NCBI GenBank assembly: GCA_946886675.1
Contig: CAMPIZ010000117.1
Location: 1 to 5,984, forward strand
Reading direction: 5' to 3'
Source of the DNA: an uncultured Flavobacterium sp.
GTDB lineage: Bacteria; Bacteroidota; Bacteroidia; Flavobacteriales; Flavobacteriaceae
Length of the DNA: 5,984 nucleotides
Numbering within the stretch: the first letter of the stretch is position 1; the number at the start of each line of letters is the position of its first letter. This document shows positions 1-5,333 of this stretch, piece by piece. The notes under the pieces were generated by a model, which was not told where the DNA came from, did not search any database, and saw only the letters and a program-made list of their open reading frames with translations. Position numbers and translations under genes: made by a program.

Positions 1-1
1 A

Positions 2-157
2 TTAGGTATTGTAGGTATGATATATGCCGCCTATGTTTTTGCCAGTACTGCAACAGCAGAGCAAAATGTAAAAATCACCTTAGTTTATGGCATACTGGGT
101 ATTATATTTTTCATTTCGGGCATCAGCCTTGTAAAAAGAACGAAAGACGAATCGTAG
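2..157 (+). CDS. C-terminal fragment of a small membrane protein
   Basis: This is an open frame entering from the left window edge, 51 residues before a TAG stop. It contains two hydrophobic stretches likely to be membrane helices, at about fragment residues 1-15 and 25-44, separated by a short polar segment (TATAEQNVK). It ends in a charged, Lys/Arg-rich tail (SLVKRTKDES), which by the positive-inside rule probably lies in the cytoplasm. The start codon is outside the window, so total length and family cannot be judged. I do not recognise the family; small two- to four-helix membrane proteins of this kind are common in Flavobacteria. No terminator is visible in the 79 nt before the next plus-strand gene, so read-through into that gene is possible. 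Confidence 0.6.
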   Translation, partial: LGIVGMIYAAYVFASTATAEQNVKITLVYGILGIIFFISGISLVKRTKDES

Positions 158-185
158 GTACATAAAACGGAATTAGTACAACATC

Positions 186-204
186 ATCTCACACTATATG
201 AGAT
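186..204. promoter_or_regulatory. 19-bp dyad upstream of the SRPBCC gene
   Basis: The sequence reads ATCTCA, seven bases (CACTATA), then TGAGAT, a perfect 6-bp inverted repeat ending 32 nt before the ATG at 237. No T-run follows it, so it is unlikely to be a terminator of the upstream gene. Its size and spacing suit an operator for a dimeric regulator, or a small hairpin in the leader. No clear TAnnTTTG promoter element was found between 158 and 236. The regulatory role is inference only. Confidence 0.25.
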
Positions 205-236
205 AACTTATCCTCATAACCAAAAAAATAAAAGCT

Positions 237-671
237 ATGAGCAAATCACTTATTGTTAAAAACAACATACGTATAGAAGCACCTGTAACCCGTGTTTGGG
301 AAGTACTTACCCAGCCCCGCTACATACGCCAGTGGGACAGCCTGCCTGAAGATTTTGGCGATTTTGAAGTGCATCCTGCTACAATTATAGAATGGCCGGG
401 ACAGGCAAAAATGAGCGTGGTAGAATTTGAGCCTAACCGAACAATACGCTACAACCTGTATGTACCAGGATGGGAGCAGCAGGTTAATAATATTGGCTAC
501 ACCTATACCCTTAGTGTAGACGATAACGGCCATACCTGGCTGGGCATAGAGATAGGCGATTTCGCCATTCTTACCGAAGGCGATAAATATTATGATGAAA
601 GCATACAGTTTGGCGAAACAGCCTCACACAAGATAAAAGAACTGGCAGAAAAAAGGGAAATTCTGATGTGA
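237..671 (+). CDS. SRPBCC (AHSA1/START-like) domain protein
   Basis: This is a 144-residue soluble protein with no signal peptide. The N-terminal strand plus helix pattern I-E-A-P-V-T-R-V-W-E-V-L-T-Q-P (residues 13-27), followed by a Trp-containing loop (RQWD, 31-34), is the hallmark of the SRPBCC/AHSA1 helix-grip fold. The middle is a series of beta strands (about 43-112), and a long amphipathic C-terminal helix (about 118-140) closes the cavity. The length is normal for a single-domain member. Such proteins bind small hydrophobic ligands or act as Aha1-like co-chaperones; the ligand cannot be told from sequence. The start is an ATG in the context TAAAAGCTATGA, with an A-rich leader and no Shine-Dalgarno site. 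The last codons form the left arm of a terminator hairpin shared with the convergent gene. Confidence 0.85.
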   Translation: MSKSLIVKNNIRIEAPVTRVWEVLTQPRYIRQWDSLPEDFGDFEVHPATIIEWPGQAKMSVVEFEPNRTIRYNLYVPGWEQQVNNIGYTYTLSVDDNGHTWLGIEIGDFAILTEGDKYYDESIQFGETASHKIKELAEKREILM

Positions 672-689
672 TTTCCCTTTGCTTTTTTT
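652..689. terminator. Bidirectional terminator between convergent genes
   Basis: The left arm AAAGGGAAAT (652-661) pairs perfectly with ATTTCCCTTT (671-680) across a 9-nt loop. On the plus strand it is followed by GC and seven T (683-689). On the minus strand the stem runs into the complement of A649-A654, giving a T-tract there too. The hairpin lies inside the last codons and stop of the SRPBCC gene, and the T-run touches the stop codon of the minus-strand protease gene. It can therefore end both transcripts; the minus-strand tract is weaker because half of it lies in the stem. Confidence 0.7.
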
Positions 690-1962
690 AGTCGAACTTA
701 ATATACATCTGTTCAAAATTCAGGGTCATTTTGTCAAATTGCTTTATAATGTCCTGTCCAATGTTACCATAGTATTTGCTTTCCTCCTCTCCTATCTTTT
801 CGGTAAAGGCCTGAACATTTTGTATGGTAAGTTTTTTATTATTTATTACAGGATAAAAAGTAATTACATATCCTTTTCTTGTCTGCATACCTCCAGCCCC
901 ACCAAAATTGAGATCCGTTTGGCTGTAAGTTTCCATTTCGGTTTTATGTTTGGTTGTGTACCTGGTATAAAGTGAGGTACCTACCGCACCGGAGTCGAAA
1001 GTATAATGTTCGCCGTTTATATTTATCACAGGGTTTAAAAAATCGAGCGCCATATTGCGCAGGTTATCATTACCGGGTTGCTGCGGAACTATAAATTCAT
1101 CAGCCTTTGTTATTTCTATCTGTTTTAAAGCTTCAATAACCGGAAAGCCCAATATACCATTTATCTGATAGTTTATTTGCGAAAAGGCAAGTGCTTCATC
1201 GGGAAAAACAAGGAAAACCGCATTTTTAACCGTTATACCCTCAATCGAAAATTCCGGACATAGAGCAAGCCCTGAATTTACTTTTAAGCCTGTAATGGCC
1301 CCTACCTCTATACTCGCATCCAGCATTTTCATACCGAAAGCCTTTGCGGTAGTTTGCGTAACAACAGAAATATTAGCCCCGGTATCAAAAATAAAATCTA
1401 TGGTTTTTCCGTCAACTGTTACCGGCAGGTTTGCAAGCTGTGCTATATCGCGCGACATTTTTATAGCTGTCCTGTGGTTTATGGTAACTTCCTGCTTAGG
1501 CTGGCCTGCCAGTGCGGCCCATATTTTTTGGGTATTCTTATAATCGTGTATTTCATCCTGCGTAAGCAGCCCGGAATAATTTTCAAGTATTTTGGTTATC
1601 GTCTCGTCCGCTCTTTTATATTCAAAAAGTCGCGCATGGTTAGCCTGCTCAAGTTCCAGAAGCTCTTGTTTTACACTATCGGGAACTATAGATGCATATT
1701 CCTTAAAAACTTTATCGATACTTAGGTTTGATTCTTTAGGTTTATTAAAGGCATTAGCTATATGTGCCTCGAGTATTAAGCTATGGGGTTTTGCAATGGC
1801 ATTTTTGTTTGCTTCATAAAAATCTCTTGCCCTGAAGAAATCTTTTTCCTGCAAAAAATCATTTACTGTCTGATAATTTTTAACCGAAGCCACATTATCA
1901 GGTTTTATACCGCATGCAGATACTATAATCAGGAAACAAAATAATAGTGACAGTTTTTTCAT
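688..1962 (-). CDS. Retropepsin-like aspartic protease lipoprotein with two protease lobes
   Basis: This is a 424-residue protein. A signal peptide ends in the lipobox V-S-A-C, so Cys17 is the predicted lipidated residue; no acidic cluster follows the Cys, which suggests a periplasm-facing lipoprotein. Residues about 25-150 look all-helical and TPR-like. Then come two retropepsin-like lobes. Lobe 1 (about 160-290) has the active-site motif FDTGAN (Asp193) and the partner hydrophobic-hydrophobic-Gly motif ILG (271-273). Lobe 2 (about 308-424) has FDSGAVG (Asp323) and a matching NIG motif (400-402) followed by QDII. Both lobes also share the preceding strand pattern (LPVTVDG and NPVININGE). By analogy with pepsin, the two Asp residues could form one active site within a single chain; family knowledge supports a protease or peptide-binding role, but the substrate is unknown. 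The ATG start gives a complete signal peptide. It lies 23 nt downstream of the reductase-family gene on the same strand, so the two are probably cotranscribed. Confidence 0.85.
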   Translation of the reverse strand: MKKLSLLFCFLIIVSACGIKPDNVASVKNYQTVNDFLQEKDFFRARDFYEANKNAIAKPHSLILEAHIANAFNKPKESNLSIDKVFKEYASIVPDSVKQELLELEQANHARLFEYKRADETITKILENYSGLLTQDEIHDYKNTQKIWAALAGQPKQEVTINHRTAIKMSRDIAQLANLPVTVDGKTIDFIFDTGANISVVTQTTAKAFGMKMLDASIEVGAITGLKVNSGLALCPEFSIEGITVKNAVFLVFPDEALAFSQINYQINGILGFPVIEALKQIEITKADEFIVPQQPGNDNLRNMALDFLNPVININGEHYTFDSGAVGTSLYTRYTTKHKTEMETYSQTDLNFGGAGGMQTRKGYVITFYPVINNKKLTIQNVQAFTEKIGEEESKYYGNIGQDIIKQFDKMTLNFEQMYIKFD

Positions 1963-1985
1963 GGCTATTGGTTTGAGCGATAAAT

Positions 1986-2582
1986 TTAAGAAATTAACCT
2001 TCCCTTTGTTTCCTTCTCAACAGAATAGCATAAAGTTACCACCCCATTTTTAAATAATTTTGAGCGCTCAAGCTGTAAATGATGCTTAGCCTTATCATGA
2101 AACAATGGTTTGCCTTCTCCAAGTGTAACGGGGTGTACCCACAAATGAAATTCGTCTACAAGATTTTTTTCTATAAGGTACCTAACCAGTTTCCCGCTCC
2201 CGTAGACCATAACAGGGCAGCCAGCGGACTCCACAAGGCGCATTATATATTCTGCCGGTTCTTCTTTTACCACTTCTGTATTATTCCATACTGCTTGGTG
2301 CAGTGTACGGGAAAAAACAACTTTTTTGTATCGGTTCACCATATCTGCAAAAGCCCGGTCTTCCGGCGGTGCTGTAAGGTTAATACCTTTAGACGACCAA
2401 TAGGCAGCCATAGCATTATAAGTAACACGTCCAAAAAGTATGGTATCGGCTTTTGCAAGCTCTTCGCATAAAAAAACCGCCATCTCTGAACTCCATATAT
2501 TAAAATGCCAGTCCAGCTCGCAACCGGGGCCGGAAATATACCCGTCTAATGAAATATTCATCGACACTATGAGCTTTCGCAA
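1986..2582 (-). CDS. Dihydrofolate reductase family protein (RibD C-terminal domain)
   Basis: This is a cytoplasmic protein of 198 residues from the chosen start, spanning one RibD-C/DHFR-like domain. Visible landmarks are the N-terminal strand and loop RKLIVSMNISLDGYISG (2-18), FGRVTY (50-55, equivalent to the GRxTY nucleotide-binding turn), VMVYGSGKLVRYL (125-137), LVDEF (141-145) and PVTLGEGKPLF (151-161). The family includes NAD(P)H-dependent reductases of riboflavin synthesis, but stand-alone members like this one are mostly uncharacterised, so the substrate is unknown and it should not be called FolA or RibD. The start is uncertain: the frame has no upstream ATG. Candidates are TTG at 2606, TTG at 2582, GTG at 2567 and ATG at 2561. 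I chose 2582 because relatives usually begin with RKLIVSMNISLDGY, and because starting at the ATG would remove the first beta strand. It is the first gene of a probable operon with the aspartic protease and is divergent from the GlxA-type regulator. Confidence 0.82.
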   Translation of the reverse strand: MRKLIVSMNISLDGYISGPGCELDWHFNIWSSEMAVFLCEELAKADTILFGRVTYNAMAAYWSSKGINLTAPPEDRAFADMVNRYKKVVFSRTLHQAVWNNTEVVKEEPAEYIMRLVESAGCPVMVYGSGKLVRYLIEKNLVDEFHLWVHPVTLGEGKPLFHDKAKHHLQLERSKLFKNGVVTLCYSVEKETKGRLIS

Positions 2583-2632
2583 AGGGCTGTGTGTAGGATT
2601 TTGCAAAGTAAACAGGCTAATGTTTGATTTAA

Positions 2633-2640
2633 CAAAGGTA
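2633..2640 (-). promoter_or_regulatory. Candidate -7 element for the reductase/protease operon
   Basis: On the minus strand this reads TACCTTTG, a full match to the Bacteroidota -7 consensus TAnnTTTG. It would place transcription start near 2627, giving a leader of about 45 nt to the TTG at 2582. No TTG sits at the usual 17-23 nt upstream, so the -33 half is missing. An alternative reading uses the TTG of this element as the -33 box, 21 nt before TTACTTTG (one mismatch), which would put the start site just upstream of 2582. Either reading favours a translation start at or downstream of 2582 rather than the TTG at 2606. Confidence 0.35.
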
Positions 2641-2657
2641 TTTTACAAAGAGAAGAT

Positions 2658-2745
2658 GTGGTGGGTGATACACAGACATTTTGAGGTGTTGTTCGCGACA
2701 TTAGGAAATTTATTATCTTAGCGCAACGTTTCATATCACTACCAC
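2658..2745. repeat. Spaced inverted repeat in the divergent intergenic region
   Basis: The left copy, 2658-2670, is GTGGT-GG-GTGATA. The right copy, 2734-2745, is TATCAC-T-ACCAC, which on the minus strand reads GTGGT-A-GTGATA. Eleven bases match in two blocks, with two bases versus one between the blocks. The copies face each other about 76 bp apart and bracket the candidate plus-strand promoter of the regulator gene. This could be a pair of operator sites for the AraC-type regulator, but a chance match in a region this size is not excluded. Confidence 0.25.
2689..2721 (+). promoter_or_regulatory. Candidate promoter of the GlxA-type regulator
   Basis: TTG at 2689-2691 serves as the -33 box, followed after 22 nt by TATCTTAG at 2714-2721, one mismatch from the -7 consensus TAnnTTTG. 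The spacing is within the 17-23 nt range known for Bacteroidota sigma-A promoters. Transcription would start near 2728, giving a leader of about 47 nt before the ATG at 2775. Confidence 0.4.
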
Positions 2746-2774
2746 CTGTTTAGATTTAAAAAAATTTAAAAGCT

Positions 2775-3755
2775 ATGATACATGTATCTATTTTGGTGCC
2801 TAATGAAGCGATAATGGCCAGCATTGTTGACCCCCGTACAATTTTTACGGGAGCAAATGACTTTCTTGCATCACAGGGCCGTGAACCCATGTTCAACATT
2901 CAGTTTGTAGGCCTTAAAAAAGAAGTGGAATACAATGGAGGGGTTTTTGCAGTGCGTACCGACGCCCTGCTGAAAGACATAGACAAAACCGACCTCATAA
3001 TTATTCCGGCTATAAGCGGTGATATCCGCAGGGCAATTGACAGGAATAAAGACTTTTTACCCTGGATTATTCAACAATATGAAAACGGAAGCGAAATAGC
3101 GAGCCTCTGTATAGGTTCTTTCCTATTGGCATCAACAGGCTTGCTTAACGGACGTGAATGTTCAAGCCACTGGCTTACTGCCGGAGAGTTTCGCCAAATG
3201 TTTCCTGAGGTTACACTGGTAGATGGCCGTATAGTTACCGAACAGCAGGGACTATACTCCAGCGGCGGGGCCACCTCTTACTGGAACCTGCTTTTATACC
3301 TTATAGAAAAACATGCCGGGCGTGATATAGCCATAACAGCTTCTAAGATATACGCGTTGGAAATAGACCGCAAAAGCCAGTCGCCTTTTGTTATGTTTAA
3401 CGGGCAGAAAAATCATGATGATGTTCCTATAAAGCTGGCACAGGAGTTTATTGAACAAAATATAAGCGAAAAAATATCTATTGATGAGCTGGCAGATAAA
3501 TTTGCCATAGGCCGCAGGCATTTTGACCGCAGGTTTAAAAAAGCAACCAACAATACAGCAGGCGAATATATACAAAGGGTTAAAATAGAAGCCGCCAAAA
3601 AACATTTTGAAAGCACTTCTAAAAATGTAAACGAGGTTATGTATGATGTAGGCTACAGCGATGCCAAAACTTTCCGGTCACTGTTTAAAAAGATTACCGG
3701 GCTTTCGCCGGTAGAATACCGAAACAAGTATCATAAAGAAGCGATATTTGCCTGA
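2775..3755 (+). CDS. GlxA family transcriptional regulator (DJ-1/PfpI + AraC HTH)
   Basis: This is a 326-residue cytoplasmic DNA-binding protein. Residues 1 to about 195 form a DJ-1/PfpI (class I glutamine amidotransferase-like) domain. The nucleophile-elbow region is seen at E-I-A-S-L-C-I-G-S-F-L-L-A (107-119) with Cys112, followed by GLLNGR (122-127) and the S-H-W motif (131-133) typical of AraC-fused members. Residues about 218-320 are an AraC/XylS domain with two helix-turn-helix units: the first at about 235-257 (SIDELADKFAIGRRHFDRRF), the second at about 284-306 with GYSD (293-296) and the family signature FKKITGLSPVEYR (304-316). In such fusions the DJ-1 domain is thought to be a sensor rather than an enzyme; the inducer is unknown. 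The ATG start is in the context TAAAAGCTATGA, identical to that of the SRPBCC gene. The divergent position next to the reductase/protease operon suggests that it controls that operon and perhaps itself. Confidence 0.92.
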   Translation: MIHVSILVPNEAIMASIVDPRTIFTGANDFLASQGREPMFNIQFVGLKKEVEYNGGVFAVRTDALLKDIDKTDLIIIPAISGDIRRAIDRNKDFLPWIIQQYENGSEIASLCIGSFLLASTGLLNGRECSSHWLTAGEFRQMFPEVTLVDGRIVTEQQGLYSSGGATSYWNLLLYLIEKHAGRDIAITASKIYALEIDRKSQSPFVMFNGQKNHDDVPIKLAQEFIEQNISEKISIDELADKFAIGRRHFDRRFKKATNNTAGEYIQRVKIEAAKKHFESTSKNVNEVMYDVGYSDAKTFRSLFKKITGLSPVEYRNKYHKEAIFA

Positions 3756-3761
3756 TAATTC

Positions 3762-3769
3762 TAATTTTG
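3762..3769 (+). promoter_or_regulatory. Candidate -7 element of the small lipoprotein gene
   Basis: TAATTTTG is a full match to TAnnTTTG, 70 nt before the ATG at 3840. No TTG is present 17-23 nt upstream, so the -33 half is not supported. A 6-bp inverted repeat, TTGCGT at 3767-3772 and ACGCAA at 3789-3794, overlaps its 3' end and could be an operator or a leader hairpin. No terminator for the preceding regulator gene is visible here, so read-through is also possible. Confidence 0.35.
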
Positions 3770-3839
3770 CGTTAATGTTGATAAGTATACGCAACCAAAT
3801 TCCACCAGACGCATCTTTAATGTATAAAAAATTAATAAA

Positions 3840-4241
3840 ATGAAGTATTTGAAGTTTAAGCTTTTTGCTTTTTTCCTAACCCTTACGGTAATCTCCTCGT
3901 GCGGTGTAGATGATGGCGACTGCTATTCAGACGGGTATGTTTATGCAAGCACGGTAACAGGGCCAACAACTGCGGTTGTTGATGAAGAAATTACCCTGAA
4001 TGTCTCTTTTAAAATTTACAGTTCCTGTGGTGCCTTTACGGGATTTGACCAAAGCCAGAGCTTCCCTAAAAATGTGCATATAAAAGTGCGCTACACAGGA
4101 TGCCAGTGTACAAATACAAATACTACTGTAACGGAGCCTTATGTTTTTTCTGCTGATGAGCCGGGAGAATATGAGCTGAAATTCTTAAAGGAGGATAATA
4201 CCTATATTACAAGAACCATTACCGTTACGGAAGCCGACTAA
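3840..4241 (+). CDS. Small cysteine-containing lipoprotein, family not recognised
   Basis: This is a 133-residue exported protein. The signal peptide has a Lys-rich start (MKYLKFK), a hydrophobic core and the lipobox V-I-S-S-C, with Cys21 as the predicted lipidated residue. The following residues GVDDGD are acidic. In Flavobacteriia, acidic residues close to the lipidated Cys are associated with export to the cell surface, so surface display is possible. The mature part has four further cysteines (28, 63, 88, 90), enough for two disulfides, and alternating strands suggestive of one Ig-like beta sandwich: TAVVDEEITLNVSF (44-57), NVHIKVRY (78-85), and a closing pattern GEYELKF with TYITRTITV (109-129). 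There is no catalytic motif. The A-rich ATG context and the intact signal peptide support the start. It has its own terminator and looks monocistronic. I do not recognise a named family, and function is unknown. Confidence 0.8.
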   Translation: MKYLKFKLFAFFLTLTVISSCGVDDGDCYSDGYVYASTVTGPTTAVVDEEITLNVSFKIYSSCGAFTGFDQSQSFPKNVHIKVRYTGCQCTNTNTTVTEPYVFSADEPGEYELKFLKEDNTYITRTITVTEAD

Positions 4242-4267
4242 GTTTTAGTTCTCTCCATATATACCTG

Positions 4268-4297
4268 AAGCCCTGATTAATTGTTGGGGCTTTTTTT
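4268..4297 (+). terminator. Rho-independent terminator after the small lipoprotein gene
   Basis: AAGCCC (4268-4273) pairs with GGGCTT (4287-4292) across a 13-nt loop, followed by a T-run through 4297. It lies 26 nt after the lipoprotein stop codon and separates it from the phosphatase gene. Confidence 0.75.
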
Positions 4298-4312
4298 ATT
4301 CCGGAAATTGAC

Positions 4313-4320
4313 TATCTTTA
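4313..4320 (+). promoter_or_regulatory. Possible -7 element of the phosphatase gene
   Basis: TATCTTTA is one mismatch from TAnnTTTG. It follows a terminator and precedes the ATG at 4340 by 19 nt, so a promoter is expected about here. The nearest upstream TTG (4284-4286) is 26 nt away, longer than the usual spacing, so the assignment is weak. Confidence 0.3.
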
Positions 4321-4339
4321 GGTATCTATAGCCTATTAT

Positions 4340-4822
4340 ATGAAAACACTTTATCTGTCCTTTATACTTTTAACAACGTTTATGCTGAATGCTCAGGAAA
4401 AGCCTACGGTAATATACTTTATCCGCCATGCGGAAAAAGCCGACCTTTCTAAAGATCCTGACCTTTCTGAAGCCGGTGCTGCCCGTGCACAATCCTGGGC
4501 CGGATGGTTTAAGGATAAAGGCATTGTAGCGGTATATTCTACCGGTTATAAAAGGACTATGGAAACCGCCAGGCCTATTGCAGAACAGGAAAGGCTGGAT
4601 ATACTTACCTATGACCCCCGTAATCCCGACCTTGAAAACATTATTAACCACCACAAGGGCCTAAGTATTGTAATCGTGGGACACAGTAATACAATTCCTA
4701 ATTATGTAAACCAGCTTATTGGTGAAAAAAAATATACTGATATAAACGAGTCCGAATATGGAAGCCTTTATACTGTAACCATTTACAGTGACAAGGTTAC
4801 ACATGCCCTTAAAAAAATATAA
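4340..4822 (+). CDS. Exported histidine phosphatase family protein
   Basis: This is a 160-residue protein of the phosphoglycerate mutase-like histidine phosphatase superfamily. A Sec signal peptide spans about residues 1-19 with a likely cut after Ala-Gln (LNAQ/E), so the enzyme is predicted to act in the periplasm or outside the cell. The catalytic core is visible: the RHAEKAD motif with Arg29 and the phospho-accepting His30, YSTGYKRTMETARPIA (66-81) with the phosphate-binding Arg72, and the second histidine in IVGHSNTIP (112-120) at His115. The domain is short, similar in length to SixA-type phosphatases, but those are cytoplasmic, whereas this one is exported. The substrate is unknown. The gene follows a terminator; no terminator lies between it and smpB, so some read-through into smpB is possible. 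Confidence 0.9.
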   Translation: MKTLYLSFILLTTFMLNAQEKPTVIYFIRHAEKADLSKDPDLSEAGAARAQSWAGWFKDKGIVAVYSTGYKRTMETARPIAEQERLDILTYDPRNPDLENIINHHKGLSIVIVGHSNTIPNYVNQLIGEKKYTDINESEYGSLYTVTIYSDKVTHALKKI

Positions 4823-4841
4823 ACGGCCGCATTTTACCTGC

Positions 4842-4872
4842 TTGCCGCTTTAAACTATTGTACTTACCTTTG
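4842..4872 (+). promoter_or_regulatory. Strong Bacteroidota-type promoter of smpB
   Basis: TTG at 4842-4844, a 20-nt spacer, and TACCTTTG at 4865-4872 together match the consensus TTG-N17-23-TAnnTTTG in full. The -7 element ends 8 nt before the smpB ATG, so the transcript should begin within a few bases of the start codon. Confidence 0.65.
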
Positions 4873-4880
4873 CAATCCTT

Positions 4881-5333
4881 ATGCAAAAAACGGTTAATAT
4901 ACTTAATAAAAGAGCCAAATTTGATTATGAGATACTGGAGCGTTATACAGCCGGTATTGTTTTGGCAGGTTCCGAGATAAAATCCATACGCCTCGGCAAG
5001 GCTTCTATTGCCGAAAGTTTTTGCGAATTCCAGGGGCACGAGCTCTTTGCCATTAACACCAATATAGAAGAGTATGCCTACAGCCGCAACTTTAGCCATG
5101 CGCCAAAAAGCGAGCGAAAACTGCTGCTTAACAAGCGGGAGCTTAAAAGCCTGCAAAAAAGCGTACAGAACAAAGGACTTACCATTGTTCCGCTAAGGCT
5201 GTTTACAAACGAAAAAGGGCTTGCCAAACTGGAGATAGGCCTGGCACGCGGTAAAAAGAACTACGACAAACGCGATACTATAAAAGACCGCGACGTGAAA
5301 CGCGATCTTGACAGGATTAAGAAAGCTTATTAA
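4881..5333 (+). CDS. smpB: SsrA-binding protein SmpB (trans-translation)
   Basis: This is a 150-residue basic cytoplasmic RNA-binding protein that delivers tmRNA to stalled ribosomes so the unfinished peptide is tagged and the ribosome is freed. Family features run in order: NKRAKFDYEI (9-18), the conserved GSEIKSIRLGKASIAESF (30-47), KSERKLLLNKREL (76-88), KGLTIVPLRLFTNEKG (98-113), and the tail GKKNYDKRDTIKDRDVKRD (124-142), which in known SmpB proteins folds in the ribosomal A site. The length is normal for the phylum. The ATG start fits relatives that begin with a short basic segment before NKRA. A full-consensus promoter lies directly upstream and a strong terminator follows the stop codon, so it can be a single-gene transcript. 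The tmRNA gene ssrA is not in this window. Confidence 0.97.
   Translation: MQKTVNILNKRAKFDYEILERYTAGIVLAGSEIKSIRLGKASIAESFCEFQGHELFAINTNIEEYAYSRNFSHAPKSERKLLLNKRELKSLQKSVQNKGLTIVPLRLFTNEKGLAKLEIGLARGKKNYDKRDTIKDRDVKRDLDRIKKAY

Noticed and set aside
246..533. Minus-strand open frame of 95 codons inside the SRPBCC gene
   Set aside because: It is antisense to a clear SRPBCC gene, shows no recognisable motif or promoter, and has a composition typical of a shadow frame.
679..975. Plus-strand open frame of 98 codons over the end of the protease gene
   Set aside because: It lies antisense to conserved protease lobe 2 and begins inside the terminator; its apparent hydrophobicity comes from the opposite strand's codons.
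1295..1819. Overlapping plus-strand open frames across the protease gene
   Set aside because: All are antisense to the protease coding sequence, overlap one another in different frames and show no domain or initiation signal.
2755..2770. TTTAAA-AAAA-TTTAAA symmetric A/T repeat before the regulator gene
   Set aside because: It is low-complexity A/T sequence typical of Bacteroidota leaders, and TTTAAA is itself a palindrome, so the symmetry carries little information.
4821..4851. Possible hairpin between the phosphatase gene and smpB (AAACGGC with GCCGCTTT)
   Set aside because: There are only four G/C pairs with a bulge and no T-run, and it overlaps the -33 box of the smpB promoter; too weak to call a terminator.
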